Source: Mucilaginibacter sp.
GTDB taxonomy: Bacteria > Bacteroidota > Bacteroidia > Sphingobacteriales > Sphingobacteriaceae
Length of the DNA stretch: 6,877 nt
NCBI GenBank assembly: GCA_014376655.1
Contig: JACMRC010000532.1
Span: 1-6,877, forward strand
Direction: 5' to 3'
Shown: positions 1 to 6,877 of the stretch, in pieces
Numbering within the stretch: the stretch's first letter is position 1
How the letters are laid out: each line of letters begins with the position of its first letter
Notes under the pieces: generated by a model
What the model was told of the DNA's origin: nothing
Database searches by the model: none
What the model saw: only the letters and a program-made list of their open reading frames with translations
Made by a program: the position numbers and the translations under genes

Positions 1-3000
1 ATCATTATTAAAAATGCATCGTTAAGTACAGAAATGCGCTTACAGCCTAAGGCTATCAGTTTAGATGAGGTGGTAATAGGGTCGCAACGGGCATGGGACA
101 ATAACCTTGAAATATTTAAACAGCAGTTTTTAGGGTGGTCGCGCAATGGTAACCATTGTGTTATTTTAAACCCAAAAGTGGTGCATTTCACAACCAAAAA
201 AAACTTATTGATGGCTAACGCCGATGAGTTTCTGATCATAGAAAACAAGCGTTTAGGCTATCGTATCCGTTACCTGTTGCAGGATTTTGGCTATAACTCA
301 TCCAACCGTACAACCCTATACCATGGCGAGTTTAGCTTTGAAGAGTTAAACGGAACAGATGCGCAAAAAAAGGAATGGGAGAAAAACCGGGCGGACACCT
401 ATAAAGGTTCGTTCAAGCATTTTTTACGATCTGTGTACGCTAATAATGTTTTAGAGAATGGCTTTATAACAAAGTGGGTATATGGTTATGGCAAGTTGAA
501 CAGCCTTGAAACTTTAACCGACTCGGATAAACTGGTTGTTATAAATATGCCTGTAAAGTTTGATACTTTAATTACCGCCATAGACAGCAACTTTATTTCC
601 CTGAAATTCAAACAGCTGTACATTGCTTACGATCCAAAACAGGCCCTGGCTTACCGACGACTTGCAACCGACAAGGACAGGAAGACTGTTATCCAGGAAA
701 AAACCGTCATTTTTGATCATGATGCATCGTTATTGAAGTTATCTACCCCACAAGCCGTCATCGATAGCAGAGGCAACTATACCGACTATCGCTCTTTTTT
801 TATTAAGGGCTATTGGGCCAACGCGCGCATGGGCGAAGAGTTGCCGGTTGAATATGTACCACCGTTCGCCGAAATTCCGCGCGGCAATATGCCTGTTAAC
901 AAGCCGGTATATGCTTTGCAAAACTGGGCAAATAACTTGCCGCAGGAAAAAACCTACTTGCACATGGATAAGCCATATTATGCTTTGGGCGATACCATCT
1001 GGTTTAAGGGCTACTTAACCACCGGCAGCAGGCACCAACTATCATCAAAAAGCGGCGCTGTATATGTCGACCTGATCGACGAACAAAATAAGGCTGTAAA
1101 AACATTAAAATTACCTGTTAACCAAGGCACAATTGCGGGCAACATAACATTAGGCGAGGATATTAACGCAGGCAGTTACCGCATGCGTGCCCACACCCAA
1201 TGGATGCGCAATGCAGGCGAAGATTACTTTTTCGACCATACATTTACCATAGGTAAGCCTGTCTTCGCGCTAAATAAAAACACTTCCCAGCCTGCTTTAC
1301 AACAAACAGATGTTCAGTTTTTTCCCGAGGGAGGAAACCTGGTGACCTATATTAGTTCGCGCGTTGGTTTTAAAGCTACGGGAACAGACGGATTGGGTGT
1401 GCCTATAAGCGGTACCATAACTGATAATGACAATAACGCTGTGGCGCAATTAAATACACAACGCGCCGGCATGGGCAACTTTTTATTAAGGCCCCTGCCT
1501 GGTAAAAGCTATACGGCGAACGTTAAATTTGCCGATGGTACTACCAAAGATGTCATACTCCCGTCCGCAGTGTACCAGGGCTATACGCTTAGCGTTTATC
1601 AGCCTAATAAAGACAGCGTTTTAGTGCGGATACAAGCATCATCAGCTTTACAACACACCAAGCTTAGCCTTATAGCACATAGCAGCGGCGAATTGATCTA
1701 TACAACCCCTATCGAGATCAATGGCGCAATGACCTCTGTTTGGTTAGATAAAAGCTCATTCCCCAGCGGGATAGCGCAGTTTACTATTTTTAATGCTGAT
1801 AGCGAACCGTTGAATGAGCGCATTGCATTTATCAGGAATGTTGACCGGATGCAGTTATCCATTAAAACGCCGACAGCGATTTATAAAAGCAGGGAACATG
1901 TGCAGTTGGAGTTAGACGCGCATGACAGCGGCGGTGCGCCCATAGCGGCTAATTTTTCGGCAGCTGTTATCGACGAAAATAAAGTACCTATAGACGAAAA
2001 TGCGGAGAGTACCATTTTTTCGAACCTGCTATTAAGCTCAGACATTAAGGGGTATATCGAGAAGCCTAATTATTACTTTAGCAAAGACAGCGATGATGTA
2101 AACAAAGCGCTGGATAACCTGATGCTGACCCAGGGTTACCGCAGGTTTGAGTGGCGATCGTTGCTGAATACGGTAAATACCAAACCTATATATGCTGATG
2201 CAGAATTAGGAGTTACCGCATCCGGAAGACTCGCACCTTTAAAAGGTGAGGCTTTGCCCAATACTAATATTTTATTAAATACGGTTAACATCAAGCCGGC
2301 TTTCCCGGCCGAAGGGGTGGGCGTTACAATATCAGGGACGGTTACCACCCTAACCCATAAGCTTTTGCCAAATGCCAATGTGTTATTGATATCGCTAAAT
2401 GCCCGCATCAGGAAAATTACTACTACCGATGATAACGGCAGGTTTAAATTTGACAGCCTGATGTTTGCCGACAGCGCCAGGTTTGCGGTGCAGGCCAGAG
2501 ACGCTAAGAATACCGACCATGTTATTATTACTACAGATAGCATCCCCAAGACTACTATTAGCGCCAAGCCAAACCTGGCAGATGTGAGCATTATAAAATC
2601 AATACTAAAAAAGGCCGAAGATGATGGCTACCCAGTGAAACTAACCGGGCCACATGTGTTAAAGCAGGTAAATATTAAAGCTATCAGGAGGAAGGACGAT
2701 CCGGATATCTCTATCCAGGGACCGGCTCAACTGCCCGATGAAGAGTCGGCAGACAGGATAATCACCATTCCCGATAATGAGCCCGCCCTAACCTTGGGCA
2801 TGTTCTTGCAAGCTAAGATTTCCGGCGTTATTGTCGAACCAGATAACTTGGGCCTCATGCACCTGGTTGATATGCGAACATCGATTAACGTTGCGACCGA
2901 AACGGTAAGTCGCGACGGCTTTGGAATTGTCTTAGACGGCGTTGCCGTAGGTGACAAGGTTGACGTTCATAATATATTGACCGGCGGTGTTTTACTTGAG

Positions 3001-3378
3001 GATATAGCGAGGATATTAGTAGTACGAACCAACCTTGCTATGGCTAATTCGGTTGGCAAGGGAATATTCATTATCACTAAATCTATGGCGAAACGCAAGC
3101 AATACAACCCGGCTATTGCCAACCTTCAACCCAAAGGCTTCAACAAAGTGCGCCAATTTTATTCGCCGCGTTATGACCGGCCGGATGATAACGCCAACAA
3201 ATTGCCCGATTTACGTACCACCATATTTTGGGACCCATACATAAACACAGATGTTACCGGCAAAGCCATGCTCAATTTCTATAATGCAGACGGCCCGGGC
3301 ACTTACCGCGTAGTAGTAGAAGGTATAAACGCCGCCGGCGAATTAGGCAGGCAGGTTTATACTTATAAGGTTGAGTGA
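1..3378 (+). CDS. Giant exported macroglobulin (MG2)/TonB-plug-like protein, paralogue A, 5'-partial
   Basis: The frame is open from base 1 to the TGA at 3376-3378 (1,125 residues). The ATG at 34 is not the start: the 11 codons before it align with the second gene (IIIKNASLSTEM against ILVQNTALNIRM), where the matching Met is internal residue 99. About 87 codons, with the signal peptide and first CarboxypepD_reg-like domain, lie upstream. Visible order: end of that domain (1-80); conserved region of unassigned function (about 81-930, with LGYRIRYLL and HFLRSVY); MG2-like domain (about 940-1260, YLHMDKPYY, GDTIWFKGYL); beta-sandwich starting FFPEGGNLV (about 1309-1560); another (about 1579-1840); bait-region-like segment to NLMLTQGYRRFEW (about 1850-2150); second CarboxypepD_reg-like domain with a partial internal duplication (about 2161-2550); plug-like domain (about 2758-3081, GIVLDG, GIFIITK); C-terminal beta domain (about 3130-3375, LRTTIFWDPY, GTYRVVVEG). 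No beta-barrel, T9SS sorting domain or thioester CxEQ motif is present. I infer a periplasmic or outer-membrane-associated location; function is unknown. Confidence 0.9.
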   Translation: MIIKNASLSTEMRLQPKAISLDEVVIGSQRAWDNNLEIFKQQFLGWSRNGNHCVILNPKVVHFTTKKNLLMANADEFLIIENKRLGYRIRYLLQDFGYNSSNRTTLYHGEFSFEELNGTDAQKKEWEKNRADTYKGSFKHFLRSVYANNVLENGFITKWVYGYGKLNSLETLTDSDKLVVINMPVKFDTLITAIDSNFISLKFKQLYIAYDPKQALAYRRLATDKDRKTVIQEKTVIFDHDASLLKLSTPQAVIDSRGNYTDYRSFFIKGYWANARMGEELPVEYVPPFAEIPRGNMPVNKPVYALQNWANNLPQEKTYLHMDKPYYALGDTIWFKGYLTTGSRHQLSSKSGAVYVDLIDEQNKAVKTLKLPVNQGTIAGNITLGEDINAGSYRMRAHTQWMRNAGEDYFFDHTFTIGKPVFALNKNTSQPALQQTDVQFFPEGGNLVTYISSRVGFKATGTDGLGVPISGTITDNDNNAVAQLNTQRAGMGNFLLRPLPGKSYTANVKFADGTTKDVILPSAVYQGYTLSVYQPNKDSVLVRIQASSALQHTKLSLIAHSSGELIYTTPIEINGAMTSVWLDKSSFPSGIAQFTIFNADSEPLNERIAFIRNVDRMQLSIKTPTAIYKSREHVQLELDAHDSGGAPIAANFSAAVIDENKVPIDENAESTIFSNLLLSSDIKGYIEKPNYYFSKDSDDVNKALDNLMLTQGYRRFEWRSLLNTVNTKPIYADAELGVTASGRLAPLKGEALPNTNILLNTVNIKPAFPAEGVGVTISGTVTTLTHKLLPNANVLLISLNARIRKITTTDDNGRFKFDSLMFADSARFAVQARDAKNTDHVIITTDSIPKTTISAKPNLADVSIIKSILKKAEDDGYPVKLTGPHVLKQVNIKAIRRKDDPDISIQGPAQLPDEESADRIITIPDNEPALTLGMFLQAKISGVIVEPDNLGLMHLVDMRTSINVATETVSRDGFGIVLDGVAVGDKVDVHNILTGGVLLEDIARILVVRTNLAMANSVGKGIFIITKSMAKRKQYNPAIANLQPKGFNKVRQFYSPRYDRPDDNANKLPDLRTTIFWDPYINTDVTGKAMLNFYNADGPGTYRVVVEGINAAGELGRQVYTYKVE
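2161..2382 (+). repeat. In-frame tandem duplication of 37 codons inside paralogue A
   Basis: Two adjacent 111-bp units, 2161-2271 and 2272-2382, align without gaps at protein level. Both open with LLNTVN, continue with TKP or IKP, share GVT and SG in the middle, and end LPNTNI or LPNANV. About 18 of 37 residues are identical. The paralogue at 3488 has a single copy of this stretch (around 5900-6015, TKPAFEAEG through LPGAVV). The second unit resembles that single copy more (PAF-AEG-G, VTTLTHK), so the first unit appears to be the extra and more diverged one. The repeated stretch is the opening strands of a CarboxypepD_reg-like beta-sandwich. The duplication keeps the frame. Confidence 0.85.
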
Positions 3379-3487
3379 TGTAGTACAAATAAAATACTGC
3401 TTAGAACCCTCCTATTTTCTGACGAATAAGTCTTTGTAAAGGACACTATTTAAGTATTATATTTGTTACAACCTATCACCCAATCCA
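3379..3487 (+). other. Intergenic spacer between the two paralogues
   Basis: This 109-bp AT-rich gap holds no gene. It contains the promoter candidate described separately. Just after the upstream stop there is a weak 6-bp stem (3380-3385 with 3395-3400, one G-T pair, 9-nt loop) with no T-run behind it, so a terminator is not supported. The last 20 bases before the downstream ATG contain no AGGAGG-like sequence, as is usual in Bacteroidota. Confidence 0.8.
3434..3465 (+). promoter_or_regulatory. Bacteroidota-type sigma-ABfr promoter for the second gene
   Basis: The -7 element TATATTTG at 3458-3465 matches the Bacteroidota consensus TAnnTTTG exactly. A TTG at 3434-3436 stands 21 bp upstream, within the usual spacing to the -33 element. 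Transcription would start near 3470-3473, giving a 5' leader of only about 15-18 nt before the ATG at 3488. This suggests that the second gene does not depend on read-through from the first, though co-transcription across the 109-bp gap remains possible. Assignment is by motif only. Confidence 0.65.
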
Positions 3488-3553
3488 ATGCGAACCTTTT
3501 TTAAATTGCTGTTTTTCATTGTATTATCCGTTACATCTACCCGGGTATTTGCT
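3488..3553 (+). other. Sec signal peptide of paralogue B
   Basis: Residues 1-22 show a short basic n-region (MRTFFK), a hydrophobic core (LLFFIVLSV) and a c-region ending VFA before Gln23, a normal signal peptidase I site often seen in Bacteroidota exported proteins. There is no cysteine at the cleavage site, so this is not a lipoprotein signal. Paralogue A presumably has an equivalent peptide upstream of the window. Confidence 0.88.
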
Positions 3554-6500
3554 CAGGCTAAGTTTGATGTATCCGGAACTGTCACTAACGAAAAAGGCGA
3601 GCCCCTTAAAAGCGCTACCGTTTTTATAGGCGGCAGCAACCGGGTAATGCCTACCGACGAAGATGGCCGGTTTAAGTTTAAAGGCGTACCACAAGGCACT
3701 TTCCAGCTTTCGGTGCGGATGCTTGGCTTCGCCCCATTAACGCGAAATATTTTGGTGCAAAATACAGCTCTTAATATCAGAATGCGGTTGGAGCCAAAAG
3801 CCATAACTCTTAACGAAGTAAAAATAGGCCGTAAAAGTGCCTGGAACAAAAACTATAATTTGTTTAAAGAAAATTTTTTAGGCACATCGGCAAATGCAGC
3901 GCAATGTGATATAATTAACCCGGAAATTATAAATTTTAGTACCCAAAAGGGATTATTATTGGCGGATGCGGATGACTTTTTGATCATCAAAAACAATCGG
4001 TTGGGTTACCGCATCCATTACCTGCTCAAAGATTTCAGCCATGATAGTAAGGAAAACTTGACCCTTTATCATGGTGATTTTAGCTTTGAGGAATTAGAAG
4101 GTACAGATGCTGATAAAAAGAAATGGGCTAAAAACCGTGCGGAAACCTACCAGGGATCTTTTATGCATTTTTTGCGGTCGGTCTATACCAATAGTACTTT
4201 AGAAAATGGTTTTATAACAAGGCCGTTGTACAAAACAAATGTCCAGAAATATATAAGCGGTGGTGATAGATTTTCGTTTAAAAATGTAGAAGGAGTTACT
4301 GTAAGCGAACGCCTCGTAAAGTTTGACTCTCTGGTGTCGGCTATCAGCAATAACTTAATTGCATTCAAATTTAAACAGCTGTACGTTACATACGAACCGA
4401 GAAAAGCCGCCGCATTTAAAGATCGCGGACCTCGGAAGTTTGACATCGCTGTCGAAAAAAACGCGTCGATATTAAAATTAACTACCGATCAGTCTATCGT
4501 CGATCAAAAAGGCAGCTATGCAGATTATCGGGATTTCTTTATCAGGGGTAATTGGGCATTAAATCGTGTAAGCGACCAATTGCCGGTTGATTACCAGCCA
4601 CCCATCGCGCCTGTATCACACAGAAATAACGAGGTAGATAAATTAACCATCGCTTTGCAAAACTGGACAGACAGCATCCCGCAGGAGAAAGTATACCTGC
4701 ATATGGATAAACCCCATTACGCGCCCGGCGATACAATTTGGTTCAAGGGATATCTTACTACCGGCAGCAGGCATGAATTATCGGCGATTAGCGGCGCGGT
4801 GTATGTAGACCTGTTAAATGAACGCGATACGCTTATTAAAACTTTAAAACTGCCTGTAACCGCAGGTATGGTATCCGGTAATTTTATACTAAATGATGAT
4901 TTAACCGATGGCACTTACCACATACGTGCCTATACTAAATGGATGCTAAACGCCGGTGTAGATTACATTTTTAACCGGGTATTTAATGTTGGTAACCCTG
5001 TAAAGATCGACAAGAAAAAAGACAAGCTACCTAACCTACAGCAAACGGATGTACAGTTTTTCCCCGAGAGCGGGAATTTAGTTAATGGCATTACATCAAA
5101 GGTGGCTTTTAAGGCAGTAGGTGTTAATGGCCTGGGGGCTACCGTTAGTGGTAAGGTAACCGATAATGATAACAACGAAGTGGCGCAGCTTGCCACGCTG
5201 CACGCCGGTATGGGCAGCTTCTTTTTGAAACCGCAACCAGGTAAAACGTATACCGCCAATATTAACTTTGCCGATGGTACTACCAAAAGCATTACCCTGC
5301 CAAAAGTTTTGGATGCAGGATATATATTAAGCGTTTACCAGCCTAATAAGGATAGTGTATTGGTGCGCATCCAGGCATCTGCTGGTTTGCAAAAATCAAG
5401 CGTTATACTGGTTGCACATAGTAGCGGCGAAACTATATTTGCCTCGCCGGTAGCAATAAACAGCGCTATAACATCGCTTTGGTTTGACAAGAAATTGTTC
5501 CCCGGCGGTATTGCCCAGTTTACCATTTTTGGTGCCGATAACGAGCCGCTTAACGAGCGTGTTGCATTTATTAAAGGTGATGATAAGATGCAGCTGACTG
5601 TTAAAACCGCGAAAACTGATTACAAAAGCAAAGAGCATGTACAGTTGGATTTAAGCGCTAATGATAGCGAGGGCGCACCGGTTCCGGGAAATTTCTCGAT
5701 AGCGGTTATTGACGCAACCCAAATACCGGTAGACGAAACTGCGGAGAGCACCATATTCTCGAATATCCTGTTAACCTCAGATATTAGGGGCTATATCGAA
5801 AAACCCAATTATTATTTTACAGCCGAAACTGATACCATAAATACAGCATTAGATAACCTGATGCTGACACAAGGCTACCGCCGGTTTGAATGGAATACGC
5901 TAAACACAACTTTAGAAACCAAACCTGCTTTTGAAGCCGAAGGCTTGGGTTCATCCATTTCGGGCTTGGTTACCACGCTAACACATAAGCCTTTGCCCGG
6001 CGCTGTTGTTAAGATGCTGTCAATAAGAGCCGGATTATTAAAAGATACCGTTACCGATGAAAATGGCAGGTTTAAGTTTGATAAAATGTTTATTGGCGAC
6101 AGCATTAAATTCACAATACAAGCCAGGGATGCTAATAACAGCGATAAAGTGCGCATAGAAATAGACGGAGTTCCCGAGATAAACTTTAACGACAATGAAA
6201 ATACTAAGGGCGTAAACGCAGCTGCAACCGCAAACCAGGTAAAAACCCATCAGCAGCAAGTGGAACAGGAGGGCCAAACGGTAAAGCTAAGCGGCATACA
6301 TGTCTTGAAACAGGTAGATATTAAAGCAAGGAAAAAACCTGTAGTTAAAGAGAACTTATTTACGCAATATGCTTTTACAGTGCCTGAACAATCTGTAGAT
6401 AAGGTGATCACTATACCCGATCCTGAGAATTACAATAACCTTACTATGGCCCTGCAGGCCCGTTTACCTGGTATAAACATTGAGATTGATGACCGCGGCT

Positions 6501-6877
6501 ATAAAAAAATGGTAAGTACGCGGCCATCTGAAGATATAGTTCACACAACTGATGGAACAAACAAATATAGCGGCAAAGAAATAGGCCTTATTGTTGACGG
6601 AAGAAAGATAAGAGATGCCGGGGAAGTTGACCAGATGTTAGAAGGTGGTATTTTAATGGAAGATCTGGTAAAAATAGAGGTAGTAAGAACAAACTTGGCG
6701 TTGATAAACTCTTTGAAAGACCCGCTTGACCCTTCTGTGGGATATGTAATAATAATTACTAAACCATCCTCGGCACGTAAACGTTATTACCCAAACATAG
6801 CCAACATTATGCCTAAAGGGTTTAACAAAGCACGCAAGTTTTATTCGCCAGGCTATGATGTACCGGGCGAAGACTAC
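3488..6877 (+). CDS. Giant exported macroglobulin (MG2)/TonB-plug-like protein, paralogue B, 3'-partial
   Basis: The frame is open for 1,130 codons from the ATG at 3488 to the window end. The nearest upstream in-frame stop is TAA at 3437-3439, with no other ATG, GTG or TTG between, and the ATG gives a proper signal peptide, so the start is firm. By alignment to paralogue A about 60 codons are missing at the C-terminus. Residue order: signal peptide 1-22; CarboxypepD_reg-like domain about 26-113 (VSGTVTNEKGEPL, DEDGRFKF, LNEVKIG); conserved unassigned region about 116-395 (LGYRIHYLL, HFLRSVY); MG2-like domain about 399-505 (YLHMDKPHY, GDTIWFKGYL); beta-sandwich from 521 (DVQFFPESGNLV); bait-region-like segment about 700-800, closing with NLMLTQGYRRFEW; second CarboxypepD_reg-like domain about 824-898; Q/K-rich linker; plug-like domain about 970-1092 (GLIVDG, GYVIIITK); start of the C-terminal domain. 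The signal peptide has no lipobox, and no beta-barrel is seen. Probably periplasmic or outer-membrane-associated; function unknown. Confidence 0.92.
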   Translation, partial: MRTFFKLLFFIVLSVTSTRVFAQAKFDVSGTVTNEKGEPLKSATVFIGGSNRVMPTDEDGRFKFKGVPQGTFQLSVRMLGFAPLTRNILVQNTALNIRMRLEPKAITLNEVKIGRKSAWNKNYNLFKENFLGTSANAAQCDIINPEIINFSTQKGLLLADADDFLIIKNNRLGYRIHYLLKDFSHDSKENLTLYHGDFSFEELEGTDADKKKWAKNRAETYQGSFMHFLRSVYTNSTLENGFITRPLYKTNVQKYISGGDRFSFKNVEGVTVSERLVKFDSLVSAISNNLIAFKFKQLYVTYEPRKAAAFKDRGPRKFDIAVEKNASILKLTTDQSIVDQKGSYADYRDFFIRGNWALNRVSDQLPVDYQPPIAPVSHRNNEVDKLTIALQNWTDSIPQEKVYLHMDKPHYAPGDTIWFKGYLTTGSRHELSAISGAVYVDLLNERDTLIKTLKLPVTAGMVSGNFILNDDLTDGTYHIRAYTKWMLNAGVDYIFNRVFNVGNPVKIDKKKDKLPNLQQTDVQFFPESGNLVNGITSKVAFKAVGVNGLGATVSGKVTDNDNNEVAQLATLHAGMGSFFLKPQPGKTYTANINFADGTTKSITLPKVLDAGYILSVYQPNKDSVLVRIQASAGLQKSSVILVAHSSGETIFASPVAINSAITSLWFDKKLFPGGIAQFTIFGADNEPLNERVAFIKGDDKMQLTVKTAKTDYKSKEHVQLDLSANDSEGAPVPGNFSIAVIDATQIPVDETAESTIFSNILLTSDIRGYIEKPNYYFTAETDTINTALDNLMLTQGYRRFEWNTLNTTLETKPAFEAEGLGSSISGLVTTLTHKPLPGAVVKMLSIRAGLLKDTVTDENGRFKFDKMFIGDSIKFTIQARDANNSDKVRIEIDGVPEINFNDNENTKGVNAAATANQVKTHQQQVEQEGQTVKLSGIHVLKQVDIKARKKPVVKENLFTQYAFTVPEQSVDKVITIPDPENYNNLTMALQARLPGINIEIDDRGYKKMVSTRPSEDIVHTTDGTNKYSGKEIGLIVDGRKIRDAGEVDQMLEGGILMEDLVKIEVVRTNLALINSLKDPLDPSVGYVIIITKPSSARKRYYPNIANIMPKGFNKARKFYSPGYDVPGEDY

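Larger units (their letters stand above)
1..6877 (+). repeat. Ancient tandem gene duplication (copy A 1-3375, copy B 3749-6877)
   Basis: The two genes align nearly end to end at protein level: the codon at base 1 matches the one at 3749, and the last codon in the window matches about 3193-3195. Identity is uneven. I count about 63% over the MG2-like domain (roughly 946-1260 against 4682-4990) and about 35-40% over the plug-like domain. At nucleotide level many synonymous positions differ even inside identical peptides, for example around 1591-1630 against 5329-5370, so the duplication is old and the copies are not being homogenised. Confidence 0.88.

Noticed and set aside
34..36. ATG at 34 as the start codon of the first gene
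   Set aside because: The frame is open back to base 1 and those codons align with internal residues of the second gene. No signal peptide follows this ATG, although the paralogue is exported.
946..2150. True alpha-2-macroglobulin protease inhibitor with a thioester
   Set aside because: The MG2-like resemblance is good, but no CxEQ thioester motif exists, since the only cysteine is elsewhere, and the protein ends in a plug-like domain instead of the complement-like domains.
2136..2591. Antisense reading frame of 151 codons, with a similar one at 5875-6195
   Set aside because: Both lie opposite the same conserved coding segment of the two paralogues, so their resemblance and apparent hydrophobicity are complements of sense codons. 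No promoter or independent coding signal is visible.
3035..3244. Plus-strand frame of 69 codons overlapping the first gene
   Set aside because: It is entirely inside the plug and C-terminal coding region in another frame, with no recognisable protein features.
2758..3378. SusC-type TonB-dependent transporter
   Set aside because: The plug-like domain is followed by only about 100 residues and then a stop in copy A. A 22-strand barrel would need several hundred more residues.
3380..3400. Possible rho-independent terminator after the first gene
   Set aside because: The stem is 6 bp with a wobble pair, AT-rich and with a 9-nt loop, and no T-tract follows.

Overview
The window looks like chromosomal DNA from a member of the Bacteroidota, probably the Sphingobacteriaceae (Mucilaginibacter or Pedobacter-like). 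This rests on the protein families, which are typical of that phylum, on a promoter of the Bacteroidota TTG / TAnnTTTG type, on a start codon without a Shine-Dalgarno sequence, and on a moderate G+C content. The genus is an inference from general resemblance, not a database match.

Almost the whole window is two very large, same-strand, paralogous genes in tandem, separated by 109 bp. The first (1-3378) has lost its 5' end to the window edge, and the second (3488-6877) runs off the right edge without a stop. Each completes the other. The second shows the N-terminus (signal peptide plus a carboxypeptidase-regulatory-like beta-sandwich), and the first shows the C-terminus (a terminal beta-sandwich and the natural stop). 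The full-length proteins should be about 1,190 to 1,215 residues.

The shared architecture is, in order: Sec signal peptide; CarboxypepD_reg-like domain; a conserved region of about 280 residues of unassigned function; an MG2-like macroglobulin domain opening with YLHMDKP...GDTIWFKGYL; further macroglobulin-like beta-sandwich segments (FFPE-GNLV, then a bait-region-like segment ending in NLMLTQGYRRFEW); a second CarboxypepD_reg-like domain; a TonB-receptor-plug-like domain without a following beta-barrel; and a short C-terminal beta-rich domain. The proteins are predicted to be exported to the periplasm or the inner face of the outer membrane. Their biochemical role is not known to me.

The intergenic gap carries a good candidate promoter for the second gene, so it can probably be transcribed independently of the first. 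The first gene also contains an internal in-frame tandem duplication of 37 codons that its paralogue lacks. I see no RNA genes, mobile elements, CRISPR arrays, origins or convincing terminators.
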